Shown here: positions 19,991 to 31,218 of the stretch, piece by piece | Layout: every line of letters begins with the position of its first letter | How positions within the stretch are numbered: the first letter of the stretch is position 1 | Origin: Gyrodactylus bullatarudis | Taxonomy: Eukaryota; Platyhelminthes; Monogenea; Gyrodactylidea; Gyrodactylidae | NCBI GenBank assembly: GCA_012064415.1 | Contig: SSNU01000087.1 | Location: 132,489 to 196,488 of the forward strand | Direction: 5' to 3' | DNA: 64,000 nt | Position numbers and translations under genes: made by a program | The notes under the pieces: model-generated | The model's database searches: none | The model's input: only the letters and a program-made list of their open reading frames with translations | Told to the model about the DNA's origin: nothing

Positions 19991-21399
19991 GTAAACTCTT
20001 TTTATCCGAATATTAAGTTTTTGTGGATAGTATTTTATAGCCTGGTCTAATTGCCGAGTACTCCTTCCTGATTTGGGTTATTGAGAATTCTGATTCTCTA
20101 GAAACTAAACCGTAAAAAATGGTTATTTCTTCAGATGTCCGAAGGACAAGTACCTCGAATCAATGAGGTAAAGTATTTTTTCTCCTAAATTATTTAATAT
20201 AAATACATTATTCAAAGAATCAAAACTTAGCACAGAAAATCCTCAAAATTACCGGAATGGTTTCAAAGAAAACCGATCTAAAAATATGATGAAATAGCCC
20301 AATATAGGAAGATAAAGTAGACTGGCAAAATTTGGTGTAATATTTGAGGATGTCAAACTGACAGGTCCCATTTTGTTTTCAAGAAAAAAATATTGAGGAC
20401 AAGAGCTAGTCAGTGAAGACGTATGCGTTGATAAAAATGGGGAAAGGCTTCATCACTACTGATTCTGAAAATCATCAAGGAACGAATCTTAAGAACCATT
20501 TCTGATGAATTCATGTCCTACAAATTCCTTCAACACGAAGGATACGAACACCAGATAATATGTCATAATTAGTGTTTCAGAGCCAAAAACAGTAAATTAA
20601 TACGATGCGCTTTTGAGTCCTATTTTGCGGATGCTCCGATTTAAACACCAATGGTGAACTTAGAACAGATTTGATATATTACCATCTCTGAATAACCTTT
20701 AAGACTACATTCGACATTCAGTCGACTTGTTTAATTTTGTTGTTCTCACATATTTTGGGAAAATTCAAACCTTTCTACCAAGACACCTCATATTTATTTT
20801 TCATATAAATCTGAAGATTTCTAAAACCTTCACTCAAAAGTGGGCTTAATTTTGCTTTGCAACATTTCTTACCCCATTGATTCTTAATTTCTTGTTTTTT
20901 CCAAGCTTAACGAAGATTTTTCGCCAATAGTTGAATTTGAAAACCTAACAATTTTTCTGTTAAAATTTTATAGAAAAACCTTTATTTTAAAAACTCGATC
21001 GAAAAATGAACAGAAGATTTTTTCGTTTTCCATATCAATGAAGATTTATTTTTCAGAAAGTTTATCTGTAACTATATAAAAATGTATTAATGAAATAACA
21101 AGTAGAGAAGTTCATTACTATCAAAACATGCATGTTTCTTAAGTAAATCTCGTAAAATAACTTGAAAAATTTAGTTCTTATACTTTTTCGATTACTATAA
21201 TATTCATAAAAAAGATGAAGAATTAATTTGAACTATTAATTTTTTTTCAAAAGAAGAACAGGTGAAATGTGAGGTGATTTTTATATTTTAGTTATTTCAA
21301 ATTCAAAGGAGAGATAAAGATAAGTGAGTAATTTAAATTCATCTATTCTAACTCATGATTACTGTACTTTAAAAAATCATCACTGTAGGGATACCGTGC
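19991..21399. other. No feature recognised
   Basis: A+T-rich, with no gene seen. ACACCAATGGTGAACTTAG near 20.65 kb resembles ACACCAATGGTCGCTTGAG near 21.94 kb, so it may be the edge of the fold-back repeat that follows. Confidence 0.4.
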
Positions 21400-22500
21400 T
21401 ACAATGCCTAATTTTCAAATCTTCTCGCCTTTACATGAGCTCATAAACTAAGCAGGTAAACCACGTGGCCTCAATTTCAATTGCCGTACAGAACCTATAT
21501 CAGTAAATCTCTAGATTTACTAGTCAAACGCCTGAATCAATGCAACATTAGTACAAACACTGAATTTTAAATATTAAAGGATAACTTTGTTCTAGAATTA
21601 TGATATAACATGTATTCTTTTAATAGCTTATTTATGTTGTGCGCAATTTAGGAAATTGCAAAATCCTGGAAGATTTCACTTTCTCCTTATTTTGATCCTA
21701 ATCTAACCAAAATAGATAGACAGAATGCTGAAGCCCTAACCCTTGATGTTCTAAATCAGAGGTTAAAATAGCATTCCTAATTTTCTAAGCCAAAATGTTA
21801 TTGATATTTTTATGAGTTGAATTTTCCGCCAAAAATGACTATTGCTAAGGTTCCTTTAGAGTATATTGCTCCCCAACCCATAAACAAGCTACACTGTGCG
21901 TGATTCAGTATTTTCTTCGGTGCGCCCCCATTTGGACACCAATGGTCGCTTGAGCCATCAGGTCTATTCAAATTGGTTCGAATTGGATCTTAGGTTTAAT
22001 TTTTCTTTAATCCGATCAAGTTAAAGATTCTTATCGGTTTTTGGATTTTTTTTTTAGAATATTTTTTTCACATATTTTTGAGTAATTTTCAAATTTAGAC
22101 TCAAATCTAGATTTGATTTTGGCTGATTTCAGCTCGTAAAAATTAAGTAGTGTTTTTTTCGATCAGCACTCTCTTAATATATTTTGGCTTCTAATTAGAA
22201 TTTTAGATATTTCTGTTTCAAATTTAGTTTTTTTTTAAATTCTGGTAATTGTTGCGTGCGAGCACTCAAATCTTTTTGCAATGACTCCAAAGAAAAATTA
22301 AGCTTAAGATCCAATTTGCACCAATTTGAATAGACCTTTTGGTTCTGTACGGTAATTGAAATTGAGGCCACGTGGTTAGTTTATAAGCTCATGTAAAAGC
22401 AGGGAGCAATATATTCTAAAGGAACATTAGCCATAGTCATTTTTGGCGGAAATTCAACTCAGAAAAATTTCAAAAACATTTTGGCTTATGCTATTCAAAC
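21400..22500. repeat. Fold-back repeat with shuffled blocks
   Basis: Three blocks occur on the left and again inverted on the right. Block A (about 21765-21885, with TTCCGCCAAAAATGACTAT) matches 22405-22490 inverted. Block B (about 21432-21500, CCACGTGGCCTCAATTTCAA) matches 22330-22400 inverted. Block C (about 21955-21995, GGTCTATTCAAATTGGT) matches 22300-22345 inverted. Block order differs between the sides, so the structure was rearranged. Left block B runs into CAGTAAATCTCTAGATTTAC, linking it to the fold-back family at 33, 34.5 and 39 kb. Confidence 0.65.
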
Positions 22501-23061
22501 GTTTTATGATGTATCAAATGGTGTTGATTTTCAAAAAATAACATGTGATATAGTCCTAAAATTGTAAATATTTAAAGTGTTCCACATATTGATTCGACCA
22601 GTATATATTTGGCATGTTGCTGATGCTGATGGGTATGCTTAAAATAAAGCTCCAATTCCTAAAATTTCAGCGTTCTCTTTCTTCAATATGCTCTTAACGT
22701 TAGCACAGCTTACAGTTGACATTGAGAATTATCTCACTACAACAAGATTCCTATTTCAATAAATGGATTCAATAGCACATGAATCAATTAGTAACCAGGC
22801 TGGGCAGACATAATTATTATTTGATCTCTCAATAATACTTGGAATATTGGTTCGAAATAAATAAAATTCCAACTGTGAGATGACAAATATCTTTAATTTT
22901 TAAGTGCTATCAGACAATTGTGAGCAAATTTTCTTATTTATCAGGGAAGTTTTTTTGGTTGATTAAAAGTGTTTATTCAAAATCCCATTCATAGAGTGAT
23001 GTCATATACTGAATAGTGCAGTACTTACTAATATTATCTATAATAATTTTGCGTTGATATG
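22501..23061. other. No feature recognised
   Basis: A+T-rich with no coding or repeat signal that I can support. Confidence 0.4.
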
Positions 23062-23975
23062 ATTCACGTAATTTATCAAAAACGTCCGAAAATCTGCTTA
23101 AAATCATATTTGTAGTTAAAGAAGAAAAAGTTTTATTCAACAAATGAACATTTCTATATGGTTCATCAGTAGTGGCACATAAATAATGATAAAAGTTTAA
23201 AATTCATTGAAAATAATATTTTACAAATTTTGAAAGAAGTATAGTAAAAGTTGAAAAATATAAGAATATAATGTGAGCTGAAAAAACACCAAAACTCTTC
23301 AATAAATAGTAACAGTGAAGAGAAAAGTGAAAAAGCTCACATAGGTCAGGGTAATTGAAGATTATAAGAGTAATTTTTCTGAACACACAGGTTTGGTATA
23401 AAGTGATTGATAAAGAATTTCTCTTTCACCCACAAATCTGTGCTGTCATCACCCGCATTTTTATGCAAAATTGAGAAATTAGAAATCGAAGCCTCATGGT
23501 TTTCCTGTTTGATGTGTCTTGTCACCGCTGTATCCTTCTTTAGATGATCATTTGACCTAGTTGACAATTTCCTAATCGTACGTCCTGTATAAGAAGCTCC
23601 ACAGTCGCATCGGAATTTGTAAATCAAAAGAGTCTTTTCTTTAGGCTTTAGTAAATCCTTATGAATCAAACTGAATAATCTTTAAATTTTAAATACAATT
23701 TTCAATTGTATATTATTATAATATTGATCAATAAGATTAACCAGTCGTCTCCTTACATCATCACTGAAACCGTCACCTTTGAAATTGAGTTTCATGAAGA
23801 TGGTTGTCTTCTCTCCTTCATCTCTGTCGACCCTTTCATCTACATCATCAGACATATTGATGAATTTGTCTACAAATCTGTTGGGATAACCATTCTCATT
23901 TAAACGTAATTTTGACGTGGTTAATCGACGTATTGAAGCCAATACATATTTATTATGCTAAATATGTTGTTAAAG
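23062..23975 (-). pseudogene. PLE lineage 1 thumb + GIY-YIG, left palindrome arm
   Basis: Two minus-strand frames carry the RT thumb (23682-23942: LRLNENGYPNRFVDKF, TTIFMKLNFKGDGF) and the nuclease (23346-23669: FRCDCGASYTGRTIRKLSTR, DHLKKDTAVTRHI, VKEKFFIN). A stop near 23680 splits them. The 3' region has a hammerhead-like motif (about 23138-23178) and the ACGTAATTTATC terminal block. Beyond 23900 the thumb is fused to RT finger sequence from the opposite strand, the start of a palindrome. Confidence 0.85.
23138..23178 (-). ncRNA. Hammerhead-like motif (type B'), weak
   Basis: Minus strand: CACUA, CUGAUGA, ACCAUAUA, GAAA, AUGUUCAU as a near-palindromic stem III, then UUGUUG. The core boxes are present; stems I and II are poor. 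An inverted copy is at about 26064-26106. Confidence 0.35.
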
Positions 23976-24218
23976 AATCCTTAACCTTATCGATAAAAGA
24001 AAAAGTATCTTTAACAACATATTTAGCATAATAAATATGTATTGGCTTCAATACGTCGATTAACCACGTCAAAATTACGTTTAAATGAGAATGGTTATCC
24101 CAACAGATTTGTAGACAAATTCATCAATATGTCTGATGATGTAGATGAAAGGGTCGACAGAGATGAAGGAGAGAAGACAACCATCTTCATGAAACTTAAT
24201 TTCAAAGGTGACGGTTTC
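23766..24218. repeat. Long palindrome within the PLE
   Basis: The left arm (23766-23975) is repeated inverted at 24008-24218 around a 32-bp spacer. Both arms encode the same 58-residue stretch on opposite strands (ending TTIFMKLNFKGDGF). At the centre, RT finger sequence (WLIDVLKPIHIYYAKYVV) is joined to the thumb. The right arm resumes after a 1.6-kb non-LTR insertion, at 25841-26128. Confidence 0.9.
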
Positions 24219-24870
24219 GGTAGAAATATTTGAAGTTTTTGATATTGGTTTGCTTCATATCATGATACTAGTGTTTATATGCAATTTCGATGAGTTTATA
24301 AGATTTATATCGATAACATCATCAAAACTGAAGACTATTTTGATATCATCAGCATACTTAAAAATCTTAGCTCCTTCAACATTCATTTTCGAAAAAAAAA
24401 TTAAATAGTAGAGGGCCTACTCTAGAGCCTTTTGGAACTCCTGAAGTGATTAATTTAGGCAATGAATTATTTTTTTCATAAGAAACAAATTGCCTACGGT
24501 TAGTAAGGTATTGTATTAACATATTTAGAAGATAAGAGCATATGCCATATTCATGACAAATTTAATGATTTTATGAATATATATTTTATCGAATACTTTA
24601 GACAAATTCATGTATATGACAATGGATTTTTTTTCCTTTATCAAGAAGGGAGACATAGTTAAGAAAATCAAAGCTGTTTGTTTCGCATGATTTTCCTTTA
24701 CAAAATCCACGTTGATTAGGGTCAATTTTATTTAAATTAATTATGTTGAGAATCTTGACAATAGAATTGATTCAATAATCTTCATGAGAGTATTTTGTAA
24801 TGTTATAGGTCTAAATTCATTACTATTGGGCTTAGGTATAGGAATAACTTCCGCCATCTGTTATAATAAT
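24219..24870 (-). pseudogene. Non-LTR RT domain fragment (YADD)
   Basis: The minus strand reads AEVIPIPKPNSNEFRPITL (RT motifs 1-2), then after a frameshift LINVDFVKENHAKQTALIFL and VIYMNLSKVFDKI (motif A region), then EFQKALE...LIFF and GAKIFKYADDIKIVFSFDD (motif C, YADD at 24345-24356). This is the CR1/Jockey-type order of a target-primed retrotransposon RT. Motif A lacks the usual DFSKAFD wording (NLSKVFD), so one catalytic Asp is lost. At least three frameshifts are needed. The family is the same as the fragment at 3.2-3.8 kb. Confidence 0.8.
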
Positions 24871-25214
24871 GATGGCAACGTTCATTGTGAACAAATAGTT
24901 CAAAATTATTGGAATATAGTTGGTTAACACGGACATGAAAGTTTATTGCAGAAATTCAGATGTTATGTTATCATTTATCATTTTTGATAAATCATTATTT
25001 CTTTTATTTGAGAACTTGAAATATTTATTCAGATAAAAATATCCTTGTTTAGGCTTTTTTTCTCAACTATATATTATTCTTTCTTATACAATAGATTTAA
25101 CATTATGATGTGGATATAAATTGAAATTTTTATTTTGATTTAAACTATTATTTTTAGCAATATATTCAGAGGTAGCTATTGTTTGCTGAAGTATAGTTTT
25201 ATTCTTAGAGGTTC

Positions 25215-25796
25215 TTATTTTGAGCTTTTGGAATGAGTTTTTTTTTGAATAAAAAAGTTTCTATGAATTTTTAAGTTAGTAAGTATTTTTATTGGTCTGC
25301 ATTTACCTGGAATTTTTTTGCCGATTCGAGTTATTTTTATGATATTCTCAATTTTATTTTCAAGTTTATCTAAGTAACCATAAAAATTAGGAATATCATT
25401 TTCGGTTTCAGTCAGGTTATAGATAATGAGGTTTTTTGATTTTTCAGTCCGTTGATTAATCACATTGACCATAGAATTTATTTTTTGATCAACTATTTTG
25501 AGATCATTTAGAGAATATTTGGTGATCTCTTGTTTATTAGCAAAGGGAAAACTATAAAAGGACTCACAAATATTCATTTGTTGCTTGAGTTTGTTTATTT
25601 CTGTTTTCATTGAAGTGTTTTCGTCTGTAATGCAAGCATTGATCTGTTTGAGTATGTTTACTTCGTAAGTGAGATCTTCCATTAGTTCGAGTAATCCTTC
25701 AACAGTAATGTTTTTTGGATATAGATTGTCAGAGATGGATACATCAGTAGAAATGCGATGTCTTTTTTCAGGCAAACAAGTACTTCTTTTTGGCAT
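25215..25796 (-). pseudogene. Non-LTR ORF1-like coiled-coil protein
   Basis: A 193-codon minus-strand frame. Residues about 25-75 form a heptad-rich helix (LLELMEDLTYEVNILKQINA, then KTEINKLKQQMN). A second helical segment precedes NLIIYNLTETEND and ITRIGKKIPGKCRPIKIL. An N-terminal coiled coil plus the NLIIYNL...RPIKI pattern is what I expect of the ORF1 protein of CR1/L1-like elements, which binds element RNA. It lies upstream of the RT fragment in the same orientation; the endonuclease is absent between them. The ATG at 25796 is plausible. The C-terminus runs into a frameshift. Confidence 0.6.
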
Positions 25797-25840
25797 TGAA
25801 AATATTGAGTTTCGATGAAAATTTAAACTTAATGAATCAC

Positions 25841-26128
25841 TTTATACCAAACCTGTGTGTTCAGAAAAATTACTCTTATAATCTTCAATTACCCTGGCCT
25901 ATGTGAGCTTTTTCACTTTTCTCTTCACTGTTACTATTTATTGAAGAGTTTTGGTGTTTTTTCAGCTCACATTATATTCTTATATTTTTCAACTTTTACT
26001 ATACTTCTTTCAAAATTTGTAAAATATTATTTTCAATGAATTTTAAACTTTTATCATTATTTATGTGCCACTACTGATGAACCATATAGAAATGTTCATT
26101 TGTTGAATAAAACTTTTTCTTCTTAAAA
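25841..26128 (+). mobile_element. PLE lineage 1 3' end, right palindrome arm
   Basis: Inverted copy of about 23117-23405: the last nuclease codons, the 3' UTR and the hammerhead-like motif (about 26064-26106), differing at only a few bases. Together with 24008-24218 it forms the right arm of the PLE inverted duplication. About 360 bp of the arm is missing and the non-LTR fragment stands in its place. Confidence 0.85.
26064..26106 (+). ncRNA. Hammerhead-like motif (type B'), weak
   Basis: CACUA, CUGAUGA, ACCAUAUA, GAAA, UGUUCAUU. Inverted copy of 23138-23178. Boxes are conserved, stems are poor. Confidence 0.35.
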
Positions 26129-28389
26129 GGGTAAAGTGCCTGACGACAACCATAACAAATATAACTTCCTTCCTTCCTTAAAAAGGGGGGAAGACTAATT
26201 GGGATACTATTGATCAATACAAAACGAAGAAATCCAAGATTGAATATCAGCTAATGGTCAGAGTATACTGTGCTATGTATTTTGTATTTATATATATTTT
26301 CCTAAGTCGGTGTAAGGTCTGAAAAGAGCAGATAAAATTAACCCTTCCGTAGCCAGTGTAACCTGTAGGGGACATTGTCCTTTTCTCATCCATGATTCTG
26401 TTTTAAAGAAACTAAAAATAGATTATTGACCACTTTTCTGAAAGTAGAACTAATATTCTTCCGAATGAGCTATGACATTTAAAGCTTCAATGTTTTATTG
26501 AGAAGTTATGACCATTTAGAAATGACTCATTTGTGCAAAAGTATTAAATTTTTCTCGACAAATATTAAGGACGTTTTTTTGAAAAAATTGCATATTCGTT
26601 ATCAGCGTATTCTTAAACAATATAAAATTTCCAATCTTAGTCGTAGTCGTAGAGCCTTGAAAAAAAATTCTCTGGCTCTTGAAGGGTTAAAAGCTTATTC
26701 GCCTCAAAACCTCTCGTCTTTCTATTCAGCATGACTGATGGTCAGCAACCTCAGAATATTTTACTTGTTATTGCAATTTCTGATAGAATTTGAATCGATG
26801 TTGATATAAATAAGGTATTTTTTCCTGACCGAAAAATATGACTTGATGAATTTGGAATATGAAGTCCGAATAAAATATAAAAAGCATTTTTAATGTTTTT
26901 AGAATTCTGGCTTTTTACCAGATGAAAGCTTTTTGAGACATTAATATAAGTAGTATTCTTTAATTTAGTAAAGAATTTATCCATATTTATGTATTTAATA
27001 GAACTTTGAATATTCAGTAAGAATTTTTATCTTTACTTTCGTATGACAAAAATTATTTTTATAAGAAATTAAATTTATGAATATAAAATTTCAAAGAGGC
27101 CACGAATAATGCATCATGAGAATTTTATAAATAAGTAATGAATAGCACATATAAAAAATATAATATCAATAAAGATACGATCTCCAACAAAACATCATAA
27201 ATTATGAAAATTTATAGTCAAACAAACGATTAAGCTGGAAGATTTATCCCTTGCACAATTGACCAATGCAAAAATAATTTAAATCATTTTAATTATCTCA
27301 AACTTAGGATCATAATATAGGTTGTATAGTCTTAAGAAGATTGTGCCATATATGTACGTCAAAAAATGTAATTTTGGTATTTTAGGGAATAAAACTAGAG
27401 TTCCAATCAAGCCTTTTTACACACCTAAACTTAAAAAAAATCGTTTAAACAAGATTAGTTAGTATCAAAAAAACTCTGAATCTGAACTACGCTAAACTTC
27501 TAAACTAAAAAATGTATGAGAGCTAAAACGGATGATAAGAACTATTCGGTGTAATAACTCATGAGTGAGAGAACGAAATATATAAACTTTTCGAAAACAT
27601 CTTATTTGTTATAAATGAGTTATTTCTTATTTTTCGAGTTGGAATTTCAGCATTGGCTTATTCTTCATCCATTTTTACTCTATATGCTTCAGTCATCTTA
27701 AATAAAATGAATCACGCGTCGAAGATAAGGACGAAAGTAACTCACAAAGCATTTGGATATAATATAAGTACACTAAACTCTCTAGAAAAAGTATGACTGG
27801 AAAACCCGAAAAAAAATCAATGGTTCACTCATTAGTATCATAAAAAATATAATACATTTATTTGAGATTTGAGAGATTTTAGGGCCAAAGATGGACTAAT
27901 TTCTGGATTGGGATTGAGGTTTTTTGGTTCTTGTACTTGTCTTTGTCATTTTCATGACGGCAAGCACGGTAGACATCTTCGTTAGTTGGTAGATAAATTG
28001 TCCCAAGAGGCTTGGCTTGGCTTATTGACAAATTTAAGTCTGAAATCTCAGCTAATTTTGCTTCTTTTTCAGTTTTACAAGTTGCGTGTTTAGACATGAT
28101 AACGATGAAAGTATAAAACAAGACTGAATTTAACAAAATTTAATTTTTATGACTACTATTAATTATGTTTTGTGCAAATTTAATTATCCACCAAAACTTT
28201 AAATGAAATAAAGATCGATTGAATATCATAGTATTCTTAATAAATCGTTTGGCGAATCTCGAACTAAAATGGATGTAAAAAGTGCTAAAACAAGGCCGAA
28301 CAAAACGAAATGTAGTCTGGATTATATTTTCTGTGGGTATTTTTTTGCATTTTCTCTAGTCTAGTTTTGAGGTTGGATTATTTGTATTA
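26129..28389. other. No gene supported (2.2 kb)
   Basis: Mostly A+T-rich with scattered short frames. The longest, 85 codons on the minus strand (27879-28136), has a near-average composition but no motif I recognise. I leave it unnamed. Confidence 0.4.
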
Positions 28390-28830
28390 TCCCTAATGTA
28401 CATGGATGTTATAAGGCACGTTATCTGACGCCTGACTTTTGCAAGGAATCACAGAAGACCTGTGAACGCCAAACTGGGTTGTTGGAGGGAGCCTCAGACG
28501 TATTTTAGAAGAGCACAAGTTGATGTGGCTCATCTTGAAGGGCAGAAACTCCTGGTGTTGATCGATGCGTACTCGAAATGGACCCAAAAAAATGCTCCCA
28601 CCACTTTTGGCAAGCAATGCTATCGAATCTCTTCACAAGATCTTCCAGTTTGTTAAATATCCAGGCACTCTGATATCTGAAAATGGTACTTATTCTGTGG
28701 CCAAACAAATGATCAAATATGCTGAAATATACAACTTCTCCAAACGCCACCAGGACATCACCAATCATAAGGAATCGTCGAATCCTCGATTGAACACTTT
28801 CCAAAACCAGCATATTTACAATAGTATAAT
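28390..28830 (+). pseudogene. Ty3/gypsy-type integrase core fragment
   Basis: The plus strand reads W-REPQTYFRRAQVDVAHLEG then KLLVLIDAYSKWTQ (28477-28587), which is the start of a retroviral-type integrase core with the first catalytic Asp in the QVDV position. A frameshift near 28585 leads to NAIESLHKIFQFVKYPGTLI and SENGTYS. There the second catalytic Asp (normally in SDNGT) is Glu. The third catalytic Glu region is not recognisable. The flanking RT, protease and LTRs are missing. A dead integrase relic of an LTR retrotransposon. The frames on the opposite strand are shadows. Confidence 0.8.
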
Positions 28831-30479
28831 TTTTTATCTATTTCATTTCTCAAACCCTAAAAATAGAAGAATGCTTACTTATAAGTACGAAGATCAAATT
28901 ATTATTTTAATAAAGAGGGGCAGAGAGGAAAGGGTGATTTTTCACAATAGTTCGTACAGCGAAATTGCTTACCGCCCGAAGATCAACAAGAAAAAAATTA
29001 CCTTCTATCCAAATCTACGTCAAAATAAGTCAGGCTACATGTGGTGTCAAGTATATTAATTAAAATAAACAAAATGGATCAAGTAAAAACATCTTAAAAG
29101 AAAAAGTTTTTCTATATCAATAAAAAATTTTAATCTATTTGAATTTTCAATTTCATTACAAATCAGACTAAAATAAATAAGAGATTGCTAATTTCCTTTT
29201 GATAAAATTATTCGAAAGCATTTAATAGTTTATTTTTCATTTGAATTTATAAATATAATTTGAAGACAATTGAAGTTTGAGTAAGATATTATTGAATAAT
29301 AATAATTCATTTTGATATTTTATTAATGATACACAGTAAACTTTTTGAAACAACTTAATTTAAATTCTCAAAATATGAGAAGAGCAACCAGAATTTTAAA
29401 CCAGAACTTCGAATTTTATTTAAGATTGCTATCCTATCATGAATAATTTTAATTTGTTTCTACAATAATGAGGAAATCGCCTTTCCGCTTCAATTCCTAA
29501 GGAAATTAAATGAAGCTAAAATTGAAATGTGGTTAGTGTTATGAGACAAGCTTTATCATTATCAGCATTGTTTCTTAAAATTGTTATGACAATGGTTTCG
29601 ACCACGAGATCGTTACATTCGTATTTTTGATATTATTGGAAAAATACAAAATTCTAAATCTTCGAAATTAGCACACGTCTTCATCACTATTAAATCTTTA
29701 GTATAAGCATTAAACTGAAAAAGATATATCGTTTTTTTTCACGAAGTACACTTACTTTGATAAAATGTGTGAAGTAGGATTCTGTTCGTAAGACGAATAA
29801 ACATCACGAAATATACTAAGAGATTATTAAATTTTATTTTCTGATTTACCTAATTTTCATTTTCAAAATGGAAAAATACAATTTAAATATTATCAAACTT
29901 GATAAAAACAGAAGATATGGTTGAGTTATTTGTTTCAGAGAACTGTTTACAGGAAGAATAAACATTTTAAGTATACTAACTTACAACTTGAATTGAGGTT
30001 TGTGGATTGTTATTTTTGATTAATAATAAATTATTTAAGTCTTGACAGGCAAAAGTAAGTTCTGTTTGCAGAATCTAACTTTTTTAAATCTCTAGAAGGC
30101 TAAATTTTCTTTACAATATTATTTAACCACCTTTCAACTCCACATTTTAGCCAATAAAATAAAGTATTATTTTAGGTTTGTAGCCCTTGTCCGAAATATT
30201 TTATTTTTATTGGAGGTTTCAATACAAATGGGGTGAAAAAAAAGATTGAAGGAGTAGTATTGTTAGTACAAACTAATATATACGAAAACACAACTAATAG
30301 CCATTCAAAATCAAGATAGAAAAAATATTCTCATTAATAGTGATGATTGAATAAAGCTAAAAAATTTGAACTAACCATACTCATTAATACAGAAAAAGGT
30401 TTTTCAATCACTTAATTACATTGAAATTAAAATAAGATTATTAAACATTATCAAGCTTACAGACACCCGGCAACTGTTT
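28831..30479. other. No gene supported (1.6 kb)
   Basis: The reading frame after the integrase core continues to 29059 with a basic peptide of no clear identity, possibly the decayed 3' part of the same pol gene. The rest is A+T-rich with no repeat ends that I can pair. Confidence 0.4.
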
Positions 30480-31068
30480 AGACTCATCTCCCTAATTGGT
30501 GCTCGAATTTCATGGGAATTGTATTTGAGAAATGAAACCAGAGTGAATCAGTTCGCAGATTATATGACACGAAAACGCTATCACAAGCTTCTGCAGAACT
30601 TGCACTTTTTTGACAACTCGAAAGTTACCCGTGAAGACCAAGCTAAAGACTAATTTTGGAAGATTCGACCATGGCTAGAAATGTTCCAAATTTCGTGTGT
30701 TAGAGGCAAGACTCCTGAGTAATTCAACTCTATTGATGAGACTATGATTCCAACTAAAGGAAAATTTTGTCCTAATCATCAGTAAATCAAAGGAAAGCCT
30801 AATCATTGGGGGATCATATTTTGGACGAGATGTGGTCCTACACGATACTTATATTATTTTGAATCATACCAAGGAGCTTCTAAAATTCAGAAATCAGATC
30901 TTGGAGTAGAAGATGCAGTTATTGGCTTAGTTAAACATTTGCCAGAGAACAAGAACTAAAAAATATTTTCTGATAACTTCTTCTAAAGTATTTTTTTGGT
31001 ACTGGTGTTGAGAAATAAGGATTTCCAATACACAGGAACCATACGATCTAACAGGATACCGTTCACGA
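30480..31068 (+). pseudogene. piggyBac-like transposase relic
   Basis: The plus strand reads nearly in one frame: WELYLRNETRVNQFADYMTR then RYHKLLQNLHFFDNSKVTRE, FWKIRPWLEMF, NSIDETMIPTKGKFCP, IKGKPNHWGIIFW, and finally FSDNFF and YTGTIRSNRIP. These are the ordered conserved blocks of the piggyBac DDD transposase, including the catalytic Asp in IDE and DNFF. Three to four in-frame stop codons (TAA) interrupt it. N- and C-terminal parts and the TTAA-flanked ends are not seen. A lineage-2 PLE tail abuts the 3' edge. Confidence 0.85.
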
Positions 31069-31218
31069 CCAATGAGAGCAAAGGAGTGTCGCAGCTCTCG
31101 GGACTGTGAAGAATTCATCTAATGTCCGAGTGCCGGGTGGTGCATTTTTCCTCTGTTTCCCTCTTCTTTTTTGTTGCTTGGGAGAAACCGACAAATTCCT
31201 TTTCCGTGATATGGAGGC
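31060..31218 (-). pseudogene. PLE lineage 2 tail fragment with PIP-like end
   Basis: Minus strand: RKRNLSVSPKQQKRRGKQRK, then NAPPGTRTLDEFFTVPRA. It is nearly identical to the tail of the 44.7-kb copy. TRTLDEFF (31108-31131) resembles a PIP box with Thr for Gln. The natural stop four residues after FFTV is lost here. Both edges are truncated, the left one inside the piggyBac relic. Confidence 0.75.

Noticed and set aside
27879..28136. 85-codon minus-strand frame
   Set aside because: Plausible composition but no motif, no neighbours and no second copy. Not enough for a gene call.
28505..28813. 102-codon minus-strand frame
   Set aside because: Antisense shadow of the integrase fragment.
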